NCBI GenBank assembly: GCA_002700765.1
Contig: PAEP01000001.1
Coordinates: forward strand, 1 to 31,020
DNA: 31,020 nucleotides
Origin: Synechococcus sp. MED850
GTDB taxonomy: Bacteria > Cyanobacteriota > Cyanobacteriia > PCC-6307 > Cyanobiaceae
Direction of reading: 5' to 3'
Positions 18,263 to 27,794 of this stretch are shown here, piece by piece. The position numbers were made by a program, and so were the translations under genes. The notes under the pieces are model-generated. The model had not been told where the DNA came from, ran no database searches, and worked only from the letters and a program-made list of their open reading frames with translations. The stretch's first letter is position 1; every line of letters begins with the position of its first letter.

Positions 18263-19774
18263 GTGGAGAAGCCATTGACCGCCGGCAGTGTGATCGTGAT
18301 CGGAGGGGGCATCGCCGGCCTGACAGCGGCGGCCCTGCTGGCCAGGCAAGGCGTCCGGGTTTGTCTGCTGGAAGCCCATCACCAGCCGGGTGGCTGCGCA
18401 GGCACCTTTCGGCGCGGACCGTGGACGTTTGATGTCGGCGCCACTCAGGTGGCAGGTCTTGAACCTGGCGGCAGCCATGCACGGTTGCTGAACCATCTCG
18501 GCATTGACCCACCCGCAGCGGAGCTGCTTGATCCGGGCTGCGTCGTTGATCTCGCTGATGGATCAGCACCGATTCCCCTCTGGCATGACCCGATCCGCTG
18601 GCAAGAGGAACGCGAGCGCCAGTTTCCCGGCAGCGCTCGGTTCTGGACGCTCTGTCAGACGATCCACGGGAGCAACTGGGCCTTCGCCGGCCGCGACCCC
18701 ATCGTGACGCCGCGCAACGCCTGGGATCTGCGCCAACTTCTCGCGGCCCTGCGGCCGATCACCGTCGCCACCGGTGTTCTGGCCGGCCTGACCATCGCCG
18801 ATCTGATGCAGCTCTGCGGCTGTGGATCAGATGCGCGACTGCGCCGCTTCCTGGATCTGCAACTGAAGCTGTATTCCCAGGAACCCGCCGATCGCACGGC
18901 AGCTCTCTACGGCGCGACCGTGCTGCAGATGGCTCAGGCGCCCTTGGGGCTGTGGCACCTGCATGGCTCCATGCAGGTGCTCAGCGACCAGTTGGTCCAG
19001 GCCATCGTGCGGGATGGCGGAGATCTGAAGCTGCGTCAGCGGGTGGTTGGGATGACGCAAAAGGGCCGGACCTGGCAGGTGACGACGGAAGGACCCAAGG
19101 GATCCCGATCTCATTTCCAAGCTGATGACGTGGTGTGCAGCCTGCCTCCCCAATGCCTGACCACCCTGATCGACGAGCCCTTGCCGGCAGGATTTCGCAG
19201 ACGACTCGACAATCTTCCGGAGCCGAGCGGCGCCCTTGTGCTCTACGCGGCCGTGGATCGCCGTGCGCTGCCCGCGGACTGCCCTGGACATCTGCAGCGG
19301 GGCTGTCAGGAGCCTGGATCCCTGTTCGTCTCGATCAGCCGAGATGGTGATGGTCGGGCGCCCGCTGGACAAGCCACGCTGATCGCCAGTGTGTTCACCC
19401 CAACGGGGACGTGGTGCGACCTGGCGGAAGTTGTTTATCAACAACGCAAGCAAAACGTTCTGGAGGCCATCCGAGCGGAACTGGAATGTTGGCTTGGGAT
19501 TCCAGCCTCGGCCTGGCTGCACCTGGAACTGGCCACACCAAGAGGGTTTGCCGGCTGGACCGGACGGCCTAGGGGCATGGTCGGTGGTCTGGGACAGCAC
19601 CCGAGTCGATTCGGGCCCTTCGGACTGGCTGGCCGCACACCGATGTCAGGGCTATGGCTCTGCGGCGACAGCCTGCATCCAGGCGAAGGCACTGCAGGAG
19701 TGACGTTATCTGCCCTGAATGCTTGCCGTCAGCTGATGGCCAAGCGCGACCAGCCGTTCAGCCTGCGTTGCTGA
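18263..19774 (+). CDS. crtD: FAD-dependent carotenoid desaturase, CrtD-like (C-3',4' desaturase)
   Basis: A 503-residue flavoprotein of the phytoene desaturase/carotenoid isomerase superfamily. The dinucleotide-binding motif [14 protein letters not shown] begins near residue 10, followed by the acidic residue ending the second strand ([13 protein letters not shown]). The block [15 protein letters not shown] is what I associate with cyanobacterial CrtD, which acts on the ring-less end of monocyclic carotenoids such as myxoxanthophyll precursors. The C-terminal FAD-binding block [23 protein letters not shown] is intact. CrtISO (CrtH) is the main alternative. The start is GTG 18263 or TTG 18275; the in-frame stretch upstream is antisense to the divergent kinase gene. 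The 3' end overlaps tyrA by 17 bases. Confidence 0.8.
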   Translation: MEKPLTAGSVIVIGGGIAGLTAAALLARQGVRVCLLEAHHQPGGCAGTFRRGPWTFDVGATQVAGLEPGGSHARLLNHLGIDPPAAELLDPGCVVDLADGSAPIPLWHDPIRWQEERERQFPGSARFWTLCQTIHGSNWAFAGRDPIVTPRNAWDLRQLLAALRPITVATGVLAGLTIADLMQLCGCGSDARLRRFLDLQLKLYSQEPADRTAALYGATVLQMAQAPLGLWHLHGSMQVLSDQLVQAIVRDGGDLKLRQRVVGMTQKGRTWQVTTEGPKGSRSHFQADDVVCSLPPQCLTTLIDEPLPAGFRRRLDNLPEPSGALVLYAAVDRRALPADCPGHLQRGCQEPGSLFVSISRDGDGRAPAGQATLIASVFTPTGTWCDLAEVVYQQRKQNVLEAIRAELECWLGIPASAWLHLELATPRGFAGWTGRPRGMVGGLGQHPSRFGPFGLAGRTPMSGLWLCGDSLHPGEGTAGVTLSALNACRQLMAKRDQPFSLRC

Positions 19775-20645
19775 GATCCGCCTTCGTGAGGAAGGAAGGT
19801 CGCAAAGCCTGGGTCCTCTCCAGCTCCTGCTGCAACTGCGCCCAGTTGCCGTTGAGGACCGCCTCCTCCAGTTGCTCCAGACTCCAGCGATAGGCCGCAA
19901 GCCCACGCAGCACGGCATCGGTGTTGCTGGAGGCCATCGCCACGCCGAGATCCGGATTTCCTCCACCCACCCGGCTGGTGTCGGCGAAGCCACTGGATGC
20001 AAGCGTCATCGCCAGCTGGCGAACAGCCGGATCACGCTCGTCACCCGCTGCGCGGAGCAGCGCTGCGCTGACGAGCACCGGGAGATGGGAGATCAGAGCC
20101 ACAGCCTGATCGTGGTGATCCGCCGCAGCTGTCACCCAGTGGCTGCCGAGACTGGTTGCCAGGGAATGAACCAGCGACAGCGCCTGAGGATCGGTTGTTG
20201 CATCAGGCGTTGCAATCCATGGACGCTGCATGAACAGCCCGCGTTGGCCCGCGTCCACACCAGCTGCTGCTGTGCCTGCCATCGGATGGCTCGCCACGAA
20301 ACGCGGATGGCGGTGTCGCCAAACTTCAAGGACAGGCTGCTTGACGGATCCCACATCCGTGATGACCGCTTCCGCTGGCAGAGCAGCCACCAGAGCGGGA
20401 TCCGGATTCAGCAACAGGGGGATCGGCAGCGCCATGATCACCAGATCACAGGAGCTCAGGCAGGCTGGATCCGTGCTGACAGCGTGGGCCAGCCCCCGTT
20501 GCAGCGCCCGAGCGGCCGTCGTCTGACGGTGGACCAGCCCCTGAACGGTCCAGCCAAGATCCTGAAGGTCCAGCGCAAGCGATCCGCCGATCAGTCCGAG
20601 ACCGACCACGCCCGCTTTGCCAGATGCCGACGGCTGTGCAGTCAT
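19758..20645 (-). CDS. tyrA: Prephenate/arogenate dehydrogenase
   Basis: TyrA oxidatively decarboxylates prephenate or arogenate on the route to tyrosine; cyanobacterial enzymes are usually NADP-dependent arogenate dehydrogenases, also feeding tocopherol synthesis. The 295-residue protein starts at ATG 20645 ([12 protein letters not shown]). It has the Rossmann motif GLGLIGGS from residue 15, VITDVGSVK, the catalytic SHPMAGT block, and [15 protein letters not shown]. There is no fused chorismate mutase or ACT domain. The frame runs back to 20741 but that part would overlap the divergent gene. The stop lies inside the 3' end of crtD on the opposite strand. Confidence 0.93.
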   Translation of the reverse strand: MTAQPSASGKAGVVGLGLIGGSLALDLQDLGWTVQGLVHRQTTAARALQRGLAHAVSTDPACLSSCDLVIMALPIPLLLNPDPALVAALPAEAVITDVGSVKQPVLEVWRHRHPRFVASHPMAGTAAAGVDAGQRGLFMQRPWIATPDATTDPQALSLVHSLATSLGSHWVTAAADHHDQAVALISHLPVLVSAALLRAAGDERDPAVRQLAMTLASSGFADTSRVGGGNPDLGVAMASSNTDAVLRGLAAYRWSLEQLEEAVLNGNWAQLQQELERTQALRPSFLTKADLSNAG

Positions 20646-20728
20646 GCATCCATGTTTAAGCCGGCGTGATGTTGCGCGATGGGTTGCGGTGCACGATTTC
20701 AGCCGTCGATCCTGCTTATGGTTCCCCG

Positions 20729-22174
20729 ATGTTGGAAGCACAGGCCCACAACCGACTGAAGTCGCTGCTGCAGCAGGAATCCTGCCGCTGGCAGCACCAT
20801 CTCACCCTGAGCCGGCTTGTTGGTCGCAGCCTGCGCAGACGGGACCGAACGCTGATCCATCTCGCCCCATGCAGCGAGGAACGCTGGTGGCTTGGCTTGC
20901 TGGTGCCTCTATGCCTGGGACCTCTCGATGCCGTGCTGGTGCTCAATCAGCGCCAACGGGATCGCTTGCTGACAGTTGAATTGCCGAGGCTGCGCGATCT
21001 GGGATTCCGGCTTCCCTGTTGGGAGGGAGATAAACCACCTGTGGGAGACACCCTCTGGCTTCTGGATCCTGCGGGCTTGATCGATGCCCATCGAAACGAA
21101 CGCCTTGGAAATCGTCAGTTGTTGCTCCCTCAGGTGGATCAGCTGACCCGTCGTCTGCGCAGCAGCATGGGGATTCAGATCAACACCATGGACTGGGAAC
21201 GACTGAGGCGGGCCCACCCCGAGGCGGATCTGGCCTTAATGCAATGGCATGACCGAATGACGCGTCGGCTGTTCGGGCAGGCCGCAAGGGTGGATGACAA
21301 GGTTCGTGTGGATGGCGCTGATCCCCAGGCTCTGCGAGATCTGCTTGGGGTGATCGGTCCGATTCCAGACCCGTGGCAAGCATTTCTGAGAACAGATCCA
21401 GCAGCCTGGGCAAGTTGGGCGGAGCTTGACCACAGATTGCTGCAGTGGACCTGGCATCTCGCGCCTCTGGAACCTCTGGATCAGCTGCCTGGACTGCTGT
21501 CAGAGCGACCGGTTCTGATGCTCAGCAACATCGGCGAGAGCAGCAATCTTGAAGCGGAACTCGAGACCGCAGGATTCGATCAAGACGTCCGTGCCTGCCT
21601 GCGAGAACCGGATCTGCAGGAACCCCTGCCTGTTTACGCTCCGCGACGCCAGCCTTCACCAAACACCGAGATCTACGCCGATCACCTGTTGGAACAGTGC
21701 CGCCGGCTCATTCTGGGTCGGCCTGGTCTGACGGTTTTGCTCCTTGATGATCGAGGCCTGAGGCGGCGGCTCACCAGTGAACTGGCTGGTGAATTCGGCA
21801 GTCGAGTTGTTGAAGAATCGACAGCCCCTGAGGTGAACGGCGTGATCAGTGCTCGCTGGGACTGGTGGCTCCAGCATCAAGAGCACCTGCCCTTGCCCGA
21901 TCAGCTGATCATTGCGCTCCTGCCGATCGCAAGCCTGGAATGCCCCCTAACCGCCGCCAGGGTGGAGCAACTGAAACAGCAGGGGCGCGACTGGTTCCGC
22001 ACCCTTCTGCTGCCTGAGGCCCTCAGCCGACTGCCGGCTGCCGTAGCACCGGTGCGGCGGAACAACGGACGTCTCGCCATCCTTGACGGTCGGGTCCGCA
22101 GCCGCGGCTGGGGCGAGCAAGTGTTGCGCCAGCTGGAGCCGTGGACGTCGCTGCAACGCCTCCTGCCGGACTGA
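20729..22174 (+). CDS. Decayed DinG-family helicase-like protein
   Basis: The 481-residue protein aligns by eye, end to end, with cyanobacterial DinG-type superfamily 2 helicases: the N-terminus (MLEAQAHNRLKSLLQQ, then HHLTLSRLVGRSL), and the C-terminal segment LTAARVEQLKQQGRDWFRTL followed by LLPEALSRL. All ATPase signatures are lost. The Walker A region reads LIHLAPCSEERWW with no GKT/S; the DEAD-like box position reads LLPQVDQLT; and the motif VI arginine run is replaced by PAAVAPVRRNNGR. The reading frame is intact and long, so it is not a fresh pseudogene but a protein that has probably kept a non-helicase role, for example DNA binding. An in-frame ATG at 20666 is possible; 20729 matches the family start. 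Confidence 0.7.
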   Translation: MLEAQAHNRLKSLLQQESCRWQHHLTLSRLVGRSLRRRDRTLIHLAPCSEERWWLGLLVPLCLGPLDAVLVLNQRQRDRLLTVELPRLRDLGFRLPCWEGDKPPVGDTLWLLDPAGLIDAHRNERLGNRQLLLPQVDQLTRRLRSSMGIQINTMDWERLRRAHPEADLALMQWHDRMTRRLFGQAARVDDKVRVDGADPQALRDLLGVIGPIPDPWQAFLRTDPAAWASWAELDHRLLQWTWHLAPLEPLDQLPGLLSERPVLMLSNIGESSNLEAELETAGFDQDVRACLREPDLQEPLPVYAPRRQPSPNTEIYADHLLEQCRRLILGRPGLTVLLLDDRGLRRRLTSELAGEFGSRVVEESTAPEVNGVISARWDWWLQHQEHLPLPDQLIIALLPIASLECPLTAARVEQLKQQGRDWFRTLLLPEALSRLPAAVAPVRRNNGRLAILDGRVRSRGWGEQVLRQLEPWTSLQRLLPD

Positions 22175-22227
22175 GTGGATCGTTCAGCACCCACTTCCTA
22201 GGCTGATTTCAGAGATCAATCGCTCTG

Positions 22228-22479
22228 ATGGGAGAAGCTCGACGTCGTGCAGCTCAGGGCTTGCCTCCTCGTCAGCCCAAGCAAAAGGGCGAACGCAAAG
22301 CAGACACGTCGCCCCGAGTCGTGTCCTGGCTTCCGCTGACCAGGAATCAGACCCAGCAGTTCATGACATGGACAACCCGCGGGGCATGGTTTGGCATTGC
22401 AGGGCTTGCGGTTTTCTGGATCACAGTCCGTTTCATTGGTCCGGCCGCGGGATGGTGGACCCTGGCGGACACCCCTTGA
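22228..22479 (+). CDS. DUF2839 small membrane protein
   Basis: An 83-residue protein typical of the cyanobacterial DUF2839 family. It opens with MGEARRRAAQG, has the conserved NQTQQFMTWTTRGAW block, and one transmembrane helix (about residues 53-71) ending in RFIGPAAGWWTL. Function is unknown. It lies 53 bases after the DinG-like gene on the same strand. Confidence 0.88.
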   Translation: MGEARRRAAQGLPPRQPKQKGERKADTSPRVVSWLPLTRNQTQQFMTWTTRGAWFGIAGLAVFWITVRFIGPAAGWWTLADTP

Positions 22480-22575
22480 TCCAAGCCAACTCCTGTCAGC
22501 TGTTCACAACACCGCATCACTGAGGCCACAAACCTGAAGACAACCTTTAAAATTGATTAACATTGTTTTCAGGGG

Positions 22576-22929
22576 ATGTTTCCGCGTCTCGCCGAGCACT
22601 ACCGATCGGTGGTCCAGGACTTGGTGATGAGCCTTCAGGCCCTCGCCGCCGGTCTTCAAAGCGAGGGAGTCACGGCAACCTGCTACGTCTGCGGTGATGG
22701 TCGTGATGGCCATGGAGCATCATTCGTGGCCGATCTCGGTGATGGTCATATCGTCAGATTCCTCGTCTCCGACTTTGGAATCAGCTGGGTGGAGTCCAGA
22801 AACGGGCGCGAACTGGTGAAGCTGGAGGGCGCGGAAGCCATTGAGGAACTCCAACGGGTTGCCAATGTTCTGCACAACGGCCAAACAAAGCGAGGGGCTT
22901 CCCCTCGCTGTTCAGCTGTTGCGGCCTGA
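22576..22929 (+). CDS. DUF1815 family protein
   Basis: A 117-residue soluble protein matching the cyanobacterial DUF1815 family: MFPRLAEHYRSVVQDLVMSL, then CYVCGDGRDGHGASFVADLGD, then IVRFLVSDFGISW and LVKLEGAEAIEELQ. Function is unknown. It is preceded by an unusually AT-rich stretch (22541-22570) that is a plausible promoter. The last dozen codons (from about GQTKRGASPRCSAVAA) coincide with a strong hairpin that is better explained as the recA terminator on the other strand; the family-like part ends before it. Confidence 0.87.
   Translation: MFPRLAEHYRSVVQDLVMSLQALAAGLQSEGVTATCYVCGDGRDGHGASFVADLGDGHIVRFLVSDFGISWVESRNGRELVKLEGAEAIEELQRVANVLHNGQTKRGASPRCSAVAA
22883..22909 (-). terminator. 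Rho-independent terminator of recA, inside the convergent DUF1815 gene
   Basis: A perfect 9-bp stem (22889-22897 with 22901-22909, arms AGCGAGGGG/CCCCTCGCT) with a 3-base loop. On the minus strand it is followed by TTTGTTT (22889-22883), a terminator-like U-run; on the plus strand no U-run follows. It lies 36 bases downstream of the recA stop and within the last codons of DUF1815. Confidence 0.75.
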
Positions 22930-22944
22930 TCACACTGGCTGCCC

Positions 22945-24090
22945 TTAGGCAGCCGCACCGCCTTCCTTCTGCTTGACGGTTCCTGGTTTCTCCCCCTGGC
23001 TCTTGGCAGCCGCAGCCAAGGGTTTCATCGAATTTGAAGTGACTTCTGATCCTTCCTTCAGCTTCTGACGGACGAGACCTTCCATCGTCTCAGCCATGTC
23101 TTGGTTCTGCTCCAACCAGGTGATCGTGTTGTCGCGTCCTTGGCCGATGTTGTCGCCCTCGTAGCTGTACCAAGCGCCTTTGCGGACCACCACACCGGTC
23201 TCTTCAGCAAGATCGAGCAGGCAACCGAGAGTGCTGATGCCGCGGCCGAAAAGGATGTCGAACTCAGCGATGCGGAATGGCGGAGCCACTTTGTTCTTCG
23301 CCACTTTCACCTTGGCCCTGATTCCGAACTCTTCGGTTCCACGTTTCAGGGTCTGGATGCGTCGGATGTCCAGCCGCACCGATGCATAGAACTTGAGAGC
23401 GTTGCCACCGGTGGTGGTTTCCGGATTGCCGTACGTCACTCCAATCTTCAGGCGAAGCTGGTTGAGAAAGATCACCGTGCAGCCGGACTTTCCGATGTTG
23501 CCGGTGATCTTGCGCATCGCCTGACTCATCAGGCGGGCCTGACTGCCCACAGCCAGATCACCCATCTCTCCCTCGATTTCGGCCCGAGGGGTGAGGGCAG
23601 CGACGGAGTCGACCACCACGATGTCAACGGCCGCTGAGCGCACCAACTGATCGACGATCTCGAGCGCCATCTCACCGGTATCCGGCTGGGAGACCAGAAG
23701 GTTCTCCACATCAACCCCCAAAGAGGCGGCGTAAACCGGGTCGAGCGCATGCTCGGCATCGACGAAAGCCGCTACACCACCACGCTTCTGAACCTCAGCG
23801 ATGGCATGCAGCGTCAGCGTTGTCTTACCCGAACTCTCCGGGCCATAGATCTCAACGACACGGCCCTTGGGGTAACCGCCACCGAGGGCAAGATCAAGCG
23901 TGAGGGCACCGGTGGAGATGGTTTCCACCCGCATGCGGGAAGCGTCACCAAGACGCATGATCGATCCCTTGCCGAAATTGCGCTCGATCTGACCGAGCAC
24001 CAGATTCAGCGCCTTGTCACGCTCACCGGAACGCCCCTGGGAGGAGCGTGGATCGGAACCGGGAGCCGTGGATTTCATCTCTGCAGGCAT
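22945..24090 (-). CDS. recA: Recombinase RecA
   Basis: RecA forms filaments on single-stranded DNA, drives strand exchange and stimulates LexA self-cleavage. From ATG 24090 ([13 protein letters not shown]) the protein is 381 residues. The Walker A motif GPESSGKTT is at 83-91; other landmarks are [26 protein letters not shown] (the MAW region), [20 protein letters not shown] and [23 protein letters not shown] (loop L2). A GTG at 24096 and an ATG at 24078 are alternative starts. The C-terminal tail (about residues 345-381) is Lys/Glu/Ala-rich and less acidic than in E. coli. A LexA box lies 64 bases upstream and a hairpin terminator 36 bases downstream. Confidence 0.98.
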   Translation of the reverse strand: MPAEMKSTAPGSDPRSSQGRSGERDKALNLVLGQIERNFGKGSIMRLGDASRMRVETISTGALTLDLALGGGYPKGRVVEIYGPESSGKTTLTLHAIAEVQKRGGVAAFVDAEHALDPVYAASLGVDVENLLVSQPDTGEMALEIVDQLVRSAAVDIVVVDSVAALTPRAEIEGEMGDLAVGSQARLMSQAMRKITGNIGKSGCTVIFLNQLRLKIGVTYGNPETTTGGNALKFYASVRLDIRRIQTLKRGTEEFGIRAKVKVAKNKVAPPFRIAEFDILFGRGISTLGCLLDLAEETGVVVRKGAWYSYEGDNIGQGRDNTITWLEQNQDMAETMEGLVRQKLKEGSEVTSNSMKPLAAAAKSQGEKPGTVKQKEGGAAA

Positions 24091-24154
24091 GGACACGTTC
24101 TGAAGCTAAGGAACGAGAGATCCAATGCCACGGAAGCGCCGAATCGTCTCAAAT

Positions 24155-24168
24155 AGTACAGACGTACC
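24155..24168 (-). promoter_or_regulatory. LexA (SOS) box in the recA promoter
   Basis: The minus strand reads GGTACGTCTGTACT, a full match to the cyanobacterial LexA consensus RGTACNNNDGTWCB. It lies 64 bases upstream of the recA start. It overlaps a candidate -10 element TACTAT (24158-24153), so repression by promoter occlusion is the natural reading. The site is squeezed into the 86 bases between recA and the HAD gene. Confidence 0.85.
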
Positions 24169-24176
24169 CTAGCGAA

Positions 24177-24926
24177 TCAGGGCCACTCCGCCAGGGGTCT
24201 GGACAGATCTGCCGGCTTCATCAGATGCAGACCCTCAGGAAGCTCAAGACGATCAGCCGGTTTCAAGTACCCCCAACTCACCAAAAAGCAGGGCAGATGG
24301 TCGAGGCCAGGAGTCCTGAGCACGGTTTCCAACGTGGCGCGACGATCCTCAACAAAGGCTCTTAACGGTCGCTCCCTCTGCAGCTGGAGCAACACATCGG
24401 GTTTCGCACCGGACTCGCGCCCATCCAGGCGCCACGGATGGAGATTCATGGACTCCAGCAGCTCGGCGGTGAACGCCCTGCTCTTGGTGGTCAACACCGC
24501 CCAGTCGGCCTTCTCCCCTGCAAACGCGGCGAGTCGCTCCACGACGCCGGCATAGGGCTGATGCAGGGCCAGCCAGGCCTGCCGATCGCTGCTCACCGCA
24601 TCACGACGTGCCCTGTCCAGCGCCTCTTGCAACTGCTCCGCTCGCCAGCCCCGTCGCAACATGGCCTGACGCTGCTGCTCCGGATAATCGAGCAACCAGA
24701 GATTCAGATCCAGGGTGGCGATCTCTGCTGCAAGCAGGACCATCTCCCATCCGTGATGCACCCATGGACGCAGCCTCCGGAAACGATCAGGAACCTCATC
24801 CGACGGCGGAACACCGTCCTCAGGAAGCAGCTGGCGACAGGCGGTGGCAGCGCTCCACCAATACTCCGCCATGCCATCAACGATGACGCCGTCGAAATCG
24901 AAGACGACCAGGGGACGTTCAGTCAT
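24177..24926 (-). CDS. HAD-superfamily hydrolase
   Basis: A 249-residue haloacid-dehalogenase-like protein. Motif I, FDFDGVIVDG, gives the nucleophile and acid Asp10/Asp12; motif II is VLTTKSR (Thr); and AFVEDRRATLETV takes the place of motifs III/IV (a GxxDxxxD-like acidic site). A helical cap of about 110 residues, rich in Trp and Arg, lies between motifs I and II. Phosphatase activity is likely but the substrate is unknown; it resembles the general HAD phosphatases of picocyanobacteria rather than a named enzyme. It ends 8 bases before the recA LexA box and begins 9 bases after tRNA-Gln in transcription order, so it may be cotranscribed with the tRNA. Confidence 0.8.
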   Translation of the reverse strand: MTERPLVVFDFDGVIVDGMAEYWWSAATACRQLLPEDGVPPSDEVPDRFRRLRPWVHHGWEMVLLAAEIATLDLNLWLLDYPEQQRQAMLRRGWRAEQLQEALDRARRDAVSSDRQAWLALHQPYAGVVERLAAFAGEKADWAVLTTKSRAFTAELLESMNLHPWRLDGRESGAKPDVLLQLQRERPLRAFVEDRRATLETVLRTPGLDHLPCFLVSWGYLKPADRLELPEGLHLMKPADLSRPLAEWP

Positions 24927-24935
24927 GTCGAAAAA

Positions 24936-25007
24936 CTGGGCCGCTAGGATTCGAACCTAGGAATGGCGAGACCAAAACCCGCTGCCTTACCGCTTGGCGA
25001 CGGCCCA
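24936..25007 (-). tRNA. tRNA-Gln, anticodon TTG
   Basis: Minus-strand 72-base cloverleaf: acceptor TGGGCCG paired with CGGCCCA, D arm TCGCCAAGCGGTAAGGCA, anticodon stem GCGGG/CTCGC (one G-U) around loop TTTTGGT (anticodon TTG), T arm CCTAGGTTCGAATCCTAG. The discriminator is G and CCA is not encoded. In cyanobacteria this tRNA is usually first charged with Glu and then amidated by GatCAB; that is family knowledge, not visible here. Confidence 0.96.
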
Positions 25008-25051
25008 ATGATCCGGGCGGCTCCTCAATCGGACGCGCTCCGGTTAGAGAA

Positions 25052-25082
25052 TAGTTACCCACATCAGGCTCACCTTCGTCAA
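25052..25082 (-). promoter_or_regulatory. Candidate promoter of tRNA-Gln
   Basis: On the minus strand TTGACG (25082-25077) is followed after 19 bases by TAACTA (25057-25052), about 45 bases upstream of the tRNA. The -35 element is good; the spacing is long and the -10 poor, so this is only a candidate. Confidence 0.35.
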
Positions 25083-25097
25083 TCCACAAAAGCGTGG

Positions 25098-26720
25098 TCA
25101 GGGCGGAAACACCCGCAATCGGCAACTATCGGCCTGACCGAAAACGTCGCTTCGGAGTCGATAGCGACTGACCAGATCCGCCTGCATCTGCCGCACCCGC
25201 TCGCTGCGAGGCAACAGCTCTACAGGTCGACCCTCCGGCATCACAACCTGTTCGACAGCCAGTCGACACTCCTCAAGCCCGGCCAGTTCATCATCAAAGG
25301 CATCGAGCTCCGCTGCCCCCTCCTCCTCGGGCTGCTCCCGTCGACTGAGCAGCCGTTCGAGGGCACGCTCCACCTGCGGCAGCGTGTCGGACTTGATCAC
25401 AAGAATGGGGACATGTAATTCCCGTGCCTGACGCCGGAGGATCGGCTGACCGCTTAACCCCTGGCGGATACTCAGCACCACATCGGCCTCGCTGAGATCC
25501 TCAACGACCCGAACGGGTGAGCTGCGTCGACGGATGGCCTGTTCCACCAGCTGAGTCGAAACACCACAACAGAGCACCTGAAGGTCATCTGAGGCTGATT
25601 CCGGCTCCTGCTCCATCGGAATGAGCCGGTCTGGTTTGGCAGTCGCCAAACGAGGCCGATCAGGGGGCGGCAGCGGGACCGCTGCCAGGGCAGGTCGACG
25701 CAGCCTGCTCTCCTTTGGAGGATCCACCAACTGCACAGATCCTTCCGGCGTCAGTTCGCGTTCCTGCACCAGCGGCAGCTGGCCACGCAACAGCAGATCC
25801 ACCGTGGCTGCGACATCTGTATGCACGGCCCAGCGATGGCGACTGTGCATTTCAACGGCAACGGGGAAGGTGGGATCGGCTGCGCGCTCGAGCACGGTTT
25901 TCTGACTGCGCCGGCGACGTGCTTCCTCGTCCCCCAGGGTCACGGATTGAATCCCGCCGACTAAATCGCTAAGCGTCGGATTCTTGATCAGGTTGGCCAG
26001 GGCGTTGCCATGGGCGGTGGCCACCAGCATCACGCCGCGTTCAGCAATCGTGCGGGCCGCCTGAGCCTCCAGTTCGGTGCCGATCTCATCAATCACGATG
26101 ACCTCAGGCATGTGGTTTTCCACCGCCTCGATCATCACCTGATGCTGCTGTTCTGGACGGGCAACCTGCATGCGCCGCGCCCGACCGATCGCGGGATGCG
26201 GGATATCACCGTCTCCAGCAATTTCATTACTGGTGTCGATGACGACGACACGTCGCTGCAACTCATCCGCGAGAACCCTGGCAATTTCTCGCAAGGCCGT
26301 GGTTTTACCGACGCCTGGACGTCCCATCAGCAACAGCGACTGAGCGCTGTCCAGCAGATCGCGCACCATGGCCACCGTTCCGAAGACAGCGCGACCGACA
26401 CGACAGGTGAGCCCCACCACGTCTCCTTTGCGGTTTCGAATGGCACTGATGCGATGCAGGGTTCGCTCGATGCCCGCCCGGTTGTCCGCTCCGAACTGGC
26501 CCAGCCTGGCGACGACCGCCAGCAGATCAGCACGGTTGATCGTGTCCTCCCCAAGGGCAAGAGCCCTTCCCGGGTAGCGAGCTTCCGGCACACGTCCGAG
26601 ATCGAGGACCACCTCGAGCAGCTGATCGCGGCGCTCATCCGGTTTGAGAGCGGCCTGCACCGGCTCTGGCAGCAGGTCCAGAAGACGGTCGAGATCGTCG
26701 GTGATCCGATGTGTCGTCAT
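25098..26720 (-). CDS. Ycf45-like AAA ATPase with C-terminal R3H-type domain
   Basis: A 540-residue protein of the Ycf45/SpoIIIAA-like ATPase family, found in cyanobacteria and some plastids. After an N-terminal domain (1-115) comes the ATPase: Walker [10 protein letters not shown] (about 133-141), [15 protein letters not shown], Walker [12 protein letters not shown], and [19 protein letters not shown] Pro/Arg-rich linker (about 330-375) leads to a second alpha/beta domain, and the C-terminus ([14 protein letters not shown] to LRVFPP) corresponds to the single-strand nucleic-acid-binding R3H domain, with the usual His replaced by Met. The cellular role is unknown. I chose ATG 26720; GTG 26729 is also in frame. 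It follows ldpA by 21 bases on the same strand, so the two are probably one operon. Confidence 0.85.
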   Translation of the reverse strand: MTTHRITDDLDRLLDLLPEPVQAALKPDERRDQLLEVVLDLGRVPEARYPGRALALGEDTINRADLLAVVARLGQFGADNRAGIERTLHRISAIRNRKGDVVGLTCRVGRAVFGTVAMVRDLLDSAQSLLLMGRPGVGKTTALREIARVLADELQRRVVVIDTSNEIAGDGDIPHPAIGRARRMQVARPEQQHQVMIEAVENHMPEVIVIDEIGTELEAQAARTIAERGVMLVATAHGNALANLIKNPTLSDLVGGIQSVTLGDEEARRRRSQKTVLERAADPTFPVAVEMHSRHRWAVHTDVAATVDLLLRGQLPLVQERELTPEGSVQLVDPPKESRLRRPALAAVPLPPPDRPRLATAKPDRLIPMEQEPESASDDLQVLCCGVSTQLVEQAIRRRSSPVRVVEDLSEADVVLSIRQGLSGQPILRRQARELHVPILVIKSDTLPQVERALERLLSRREQPEEEGAAELDAFDDELAGLEECRLAVEQVVMPEGRPVELLPRSERVRQMQADLVSRYRLRSDVFGQADSCRLRVFPP

Positions 26721-26741
26721 CAATCGCACCCCTTCCCGCTT

Positions 26742-27794
26742 TTAGCAGGAGGCGTCGGTGGATGGTCGCCGTGACGTCCAGGGCAGCACAAGATCACTGG
26801 CCAGGGACAGCGCGCGCTCCCACCCCTCTGCCCAGTCCCGGAGACGTTGTCCGTGGCGCTCCGATTCCTGGAGGATTGGCTGAATCAGACGGCGCGCCTT
26901 GCCTCCGAAGGCGATGCCGGACGGCCATTCATCAACTGTCAGCTGCTTCAGGCTGTTGGCATTGGTTCCTCCAGCCAGCTGAAGCGGGCCAGGCGGAGCC
27001 AGTGGGCGCATCGACCGCCAGAGCTCGACAGCAACACGGGCGGTGCCGGAGCCGACGTCACCGCTCATCGGCCGACCATCCAGTTGCCATAGAGGACGGA
27101 ACCGATGACGCCGCAGGCTTTGGTGGCGATGCCAAAGCTCCCGGCTGAGGTCAGCAGCGCACTGAGCGTGGCCCTCGAGCCCACAGCTCACGGCAAGTCG
27201 TTTGAGAGGCACCCCGGATGAAGCCAGATCGGCAACGAGTGCATCGAAAGCAGCAGCGCGCCCGGGGGCGGTGTGGATTTCCACGGCATCCGGTCGCAGA
27301 TCACTGAGCAAGGAGGCCACGGCTGACATCTCCACCCTGTGATCCCGCTCTTCGATCAGTCCGTGGGGACAGGCAGGCAGACAACGACCGCAGCCGTAGC
27401 AACGTTCCTGGGCAATTCCCACGCCATGAGGGTGAATTGCGTCCGCGGGACAGATGCGCTCACAGGGACGGTGGCAAAGCGGTGGACAGAGCAGGGGATC
27501 GAACCAGGCCTTGCGAAAGTGAGCGTCAGCACCATCGCTCAGGCTCACCATCAACCAGGGTTGGGGGTATCCATGGGACGCAAGCCAGCTGAATCCCTCG
27601 CGCGCTGCGCTGACGACAGCGGGATCCGCGGCCACATCGATGCAATGCACACCGGCTGCACCGAAGACTGCACAAAGGTCGGCAATCGCAGGCAGATCCT
27701 GGTTGCTGGCCCCGCAGATCAGCTTGACCCAGCGCCCCTCCAGCAGAGCGGAATCGGGATTCAGCTGCTGAGCAGATCGCGCAACGGCTGCCAT
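26742..27794 (-). CDS. ldpA: Circadian-period regulator LdpA, Fe-S protein
   Basis: LdpA (light-dependent period) is a cytosolic 4Fe-4S protein that tunes the cyanobacterial clock to redox or light state. From ATG 27794 ([15 protein letters not shown]) the protein is 350 residues. Two ferredoxin-like clusters are visible: Cys103, 107, 111, 115 in [14 protein letters not shown], and Cys132, 135, 138, 142 in [12 protein letters not shown]. Blocks around these ([43 protein letters not shown]) agree with the family. The frame runs back to 27854 without family similarity. Its start lies 34 bases inside ndhN, giving tight coupling of a clock redox sensor to an NDH-1 electron-transfer subunit. Confidence 0.9.
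   Translation of the reverse strand: MAAVARSAQQLNPDSALLEGRWVKLICGASNQDLPAIADLCAVFGAAGVHCIDVAADPAVVSAAREGFSWLASHGYPQPWLMVSLSDGADAHFRKAWFDPLLCPPLCHRPCERICPADAIHPHGVGIAQERCYGCGRCLPACPHGLIEERDHRVEMSAVASLLSDLRPDAVEIHTAPGRAAAFDALVADLASSGVPLKRLAVSCGLEGHAQCAADLSRELWHRHQSLRRHRFRPLWQLDGRPMSGDVGSGTARVAVELWRSMRPLAPPGPLQLAGGTNANSLKQLTVDEWPSGIAFGGKARRLIQPILQESERHGQRLRDWAEGWERALSLASDLVLPWTSRRPSTDASC

Noticed and set aside
18827..19600. Minus-strand open frame of 257 codons
   Set aside because: It is antisense to the FAD-dependent desaturase and has no recognisable domain.
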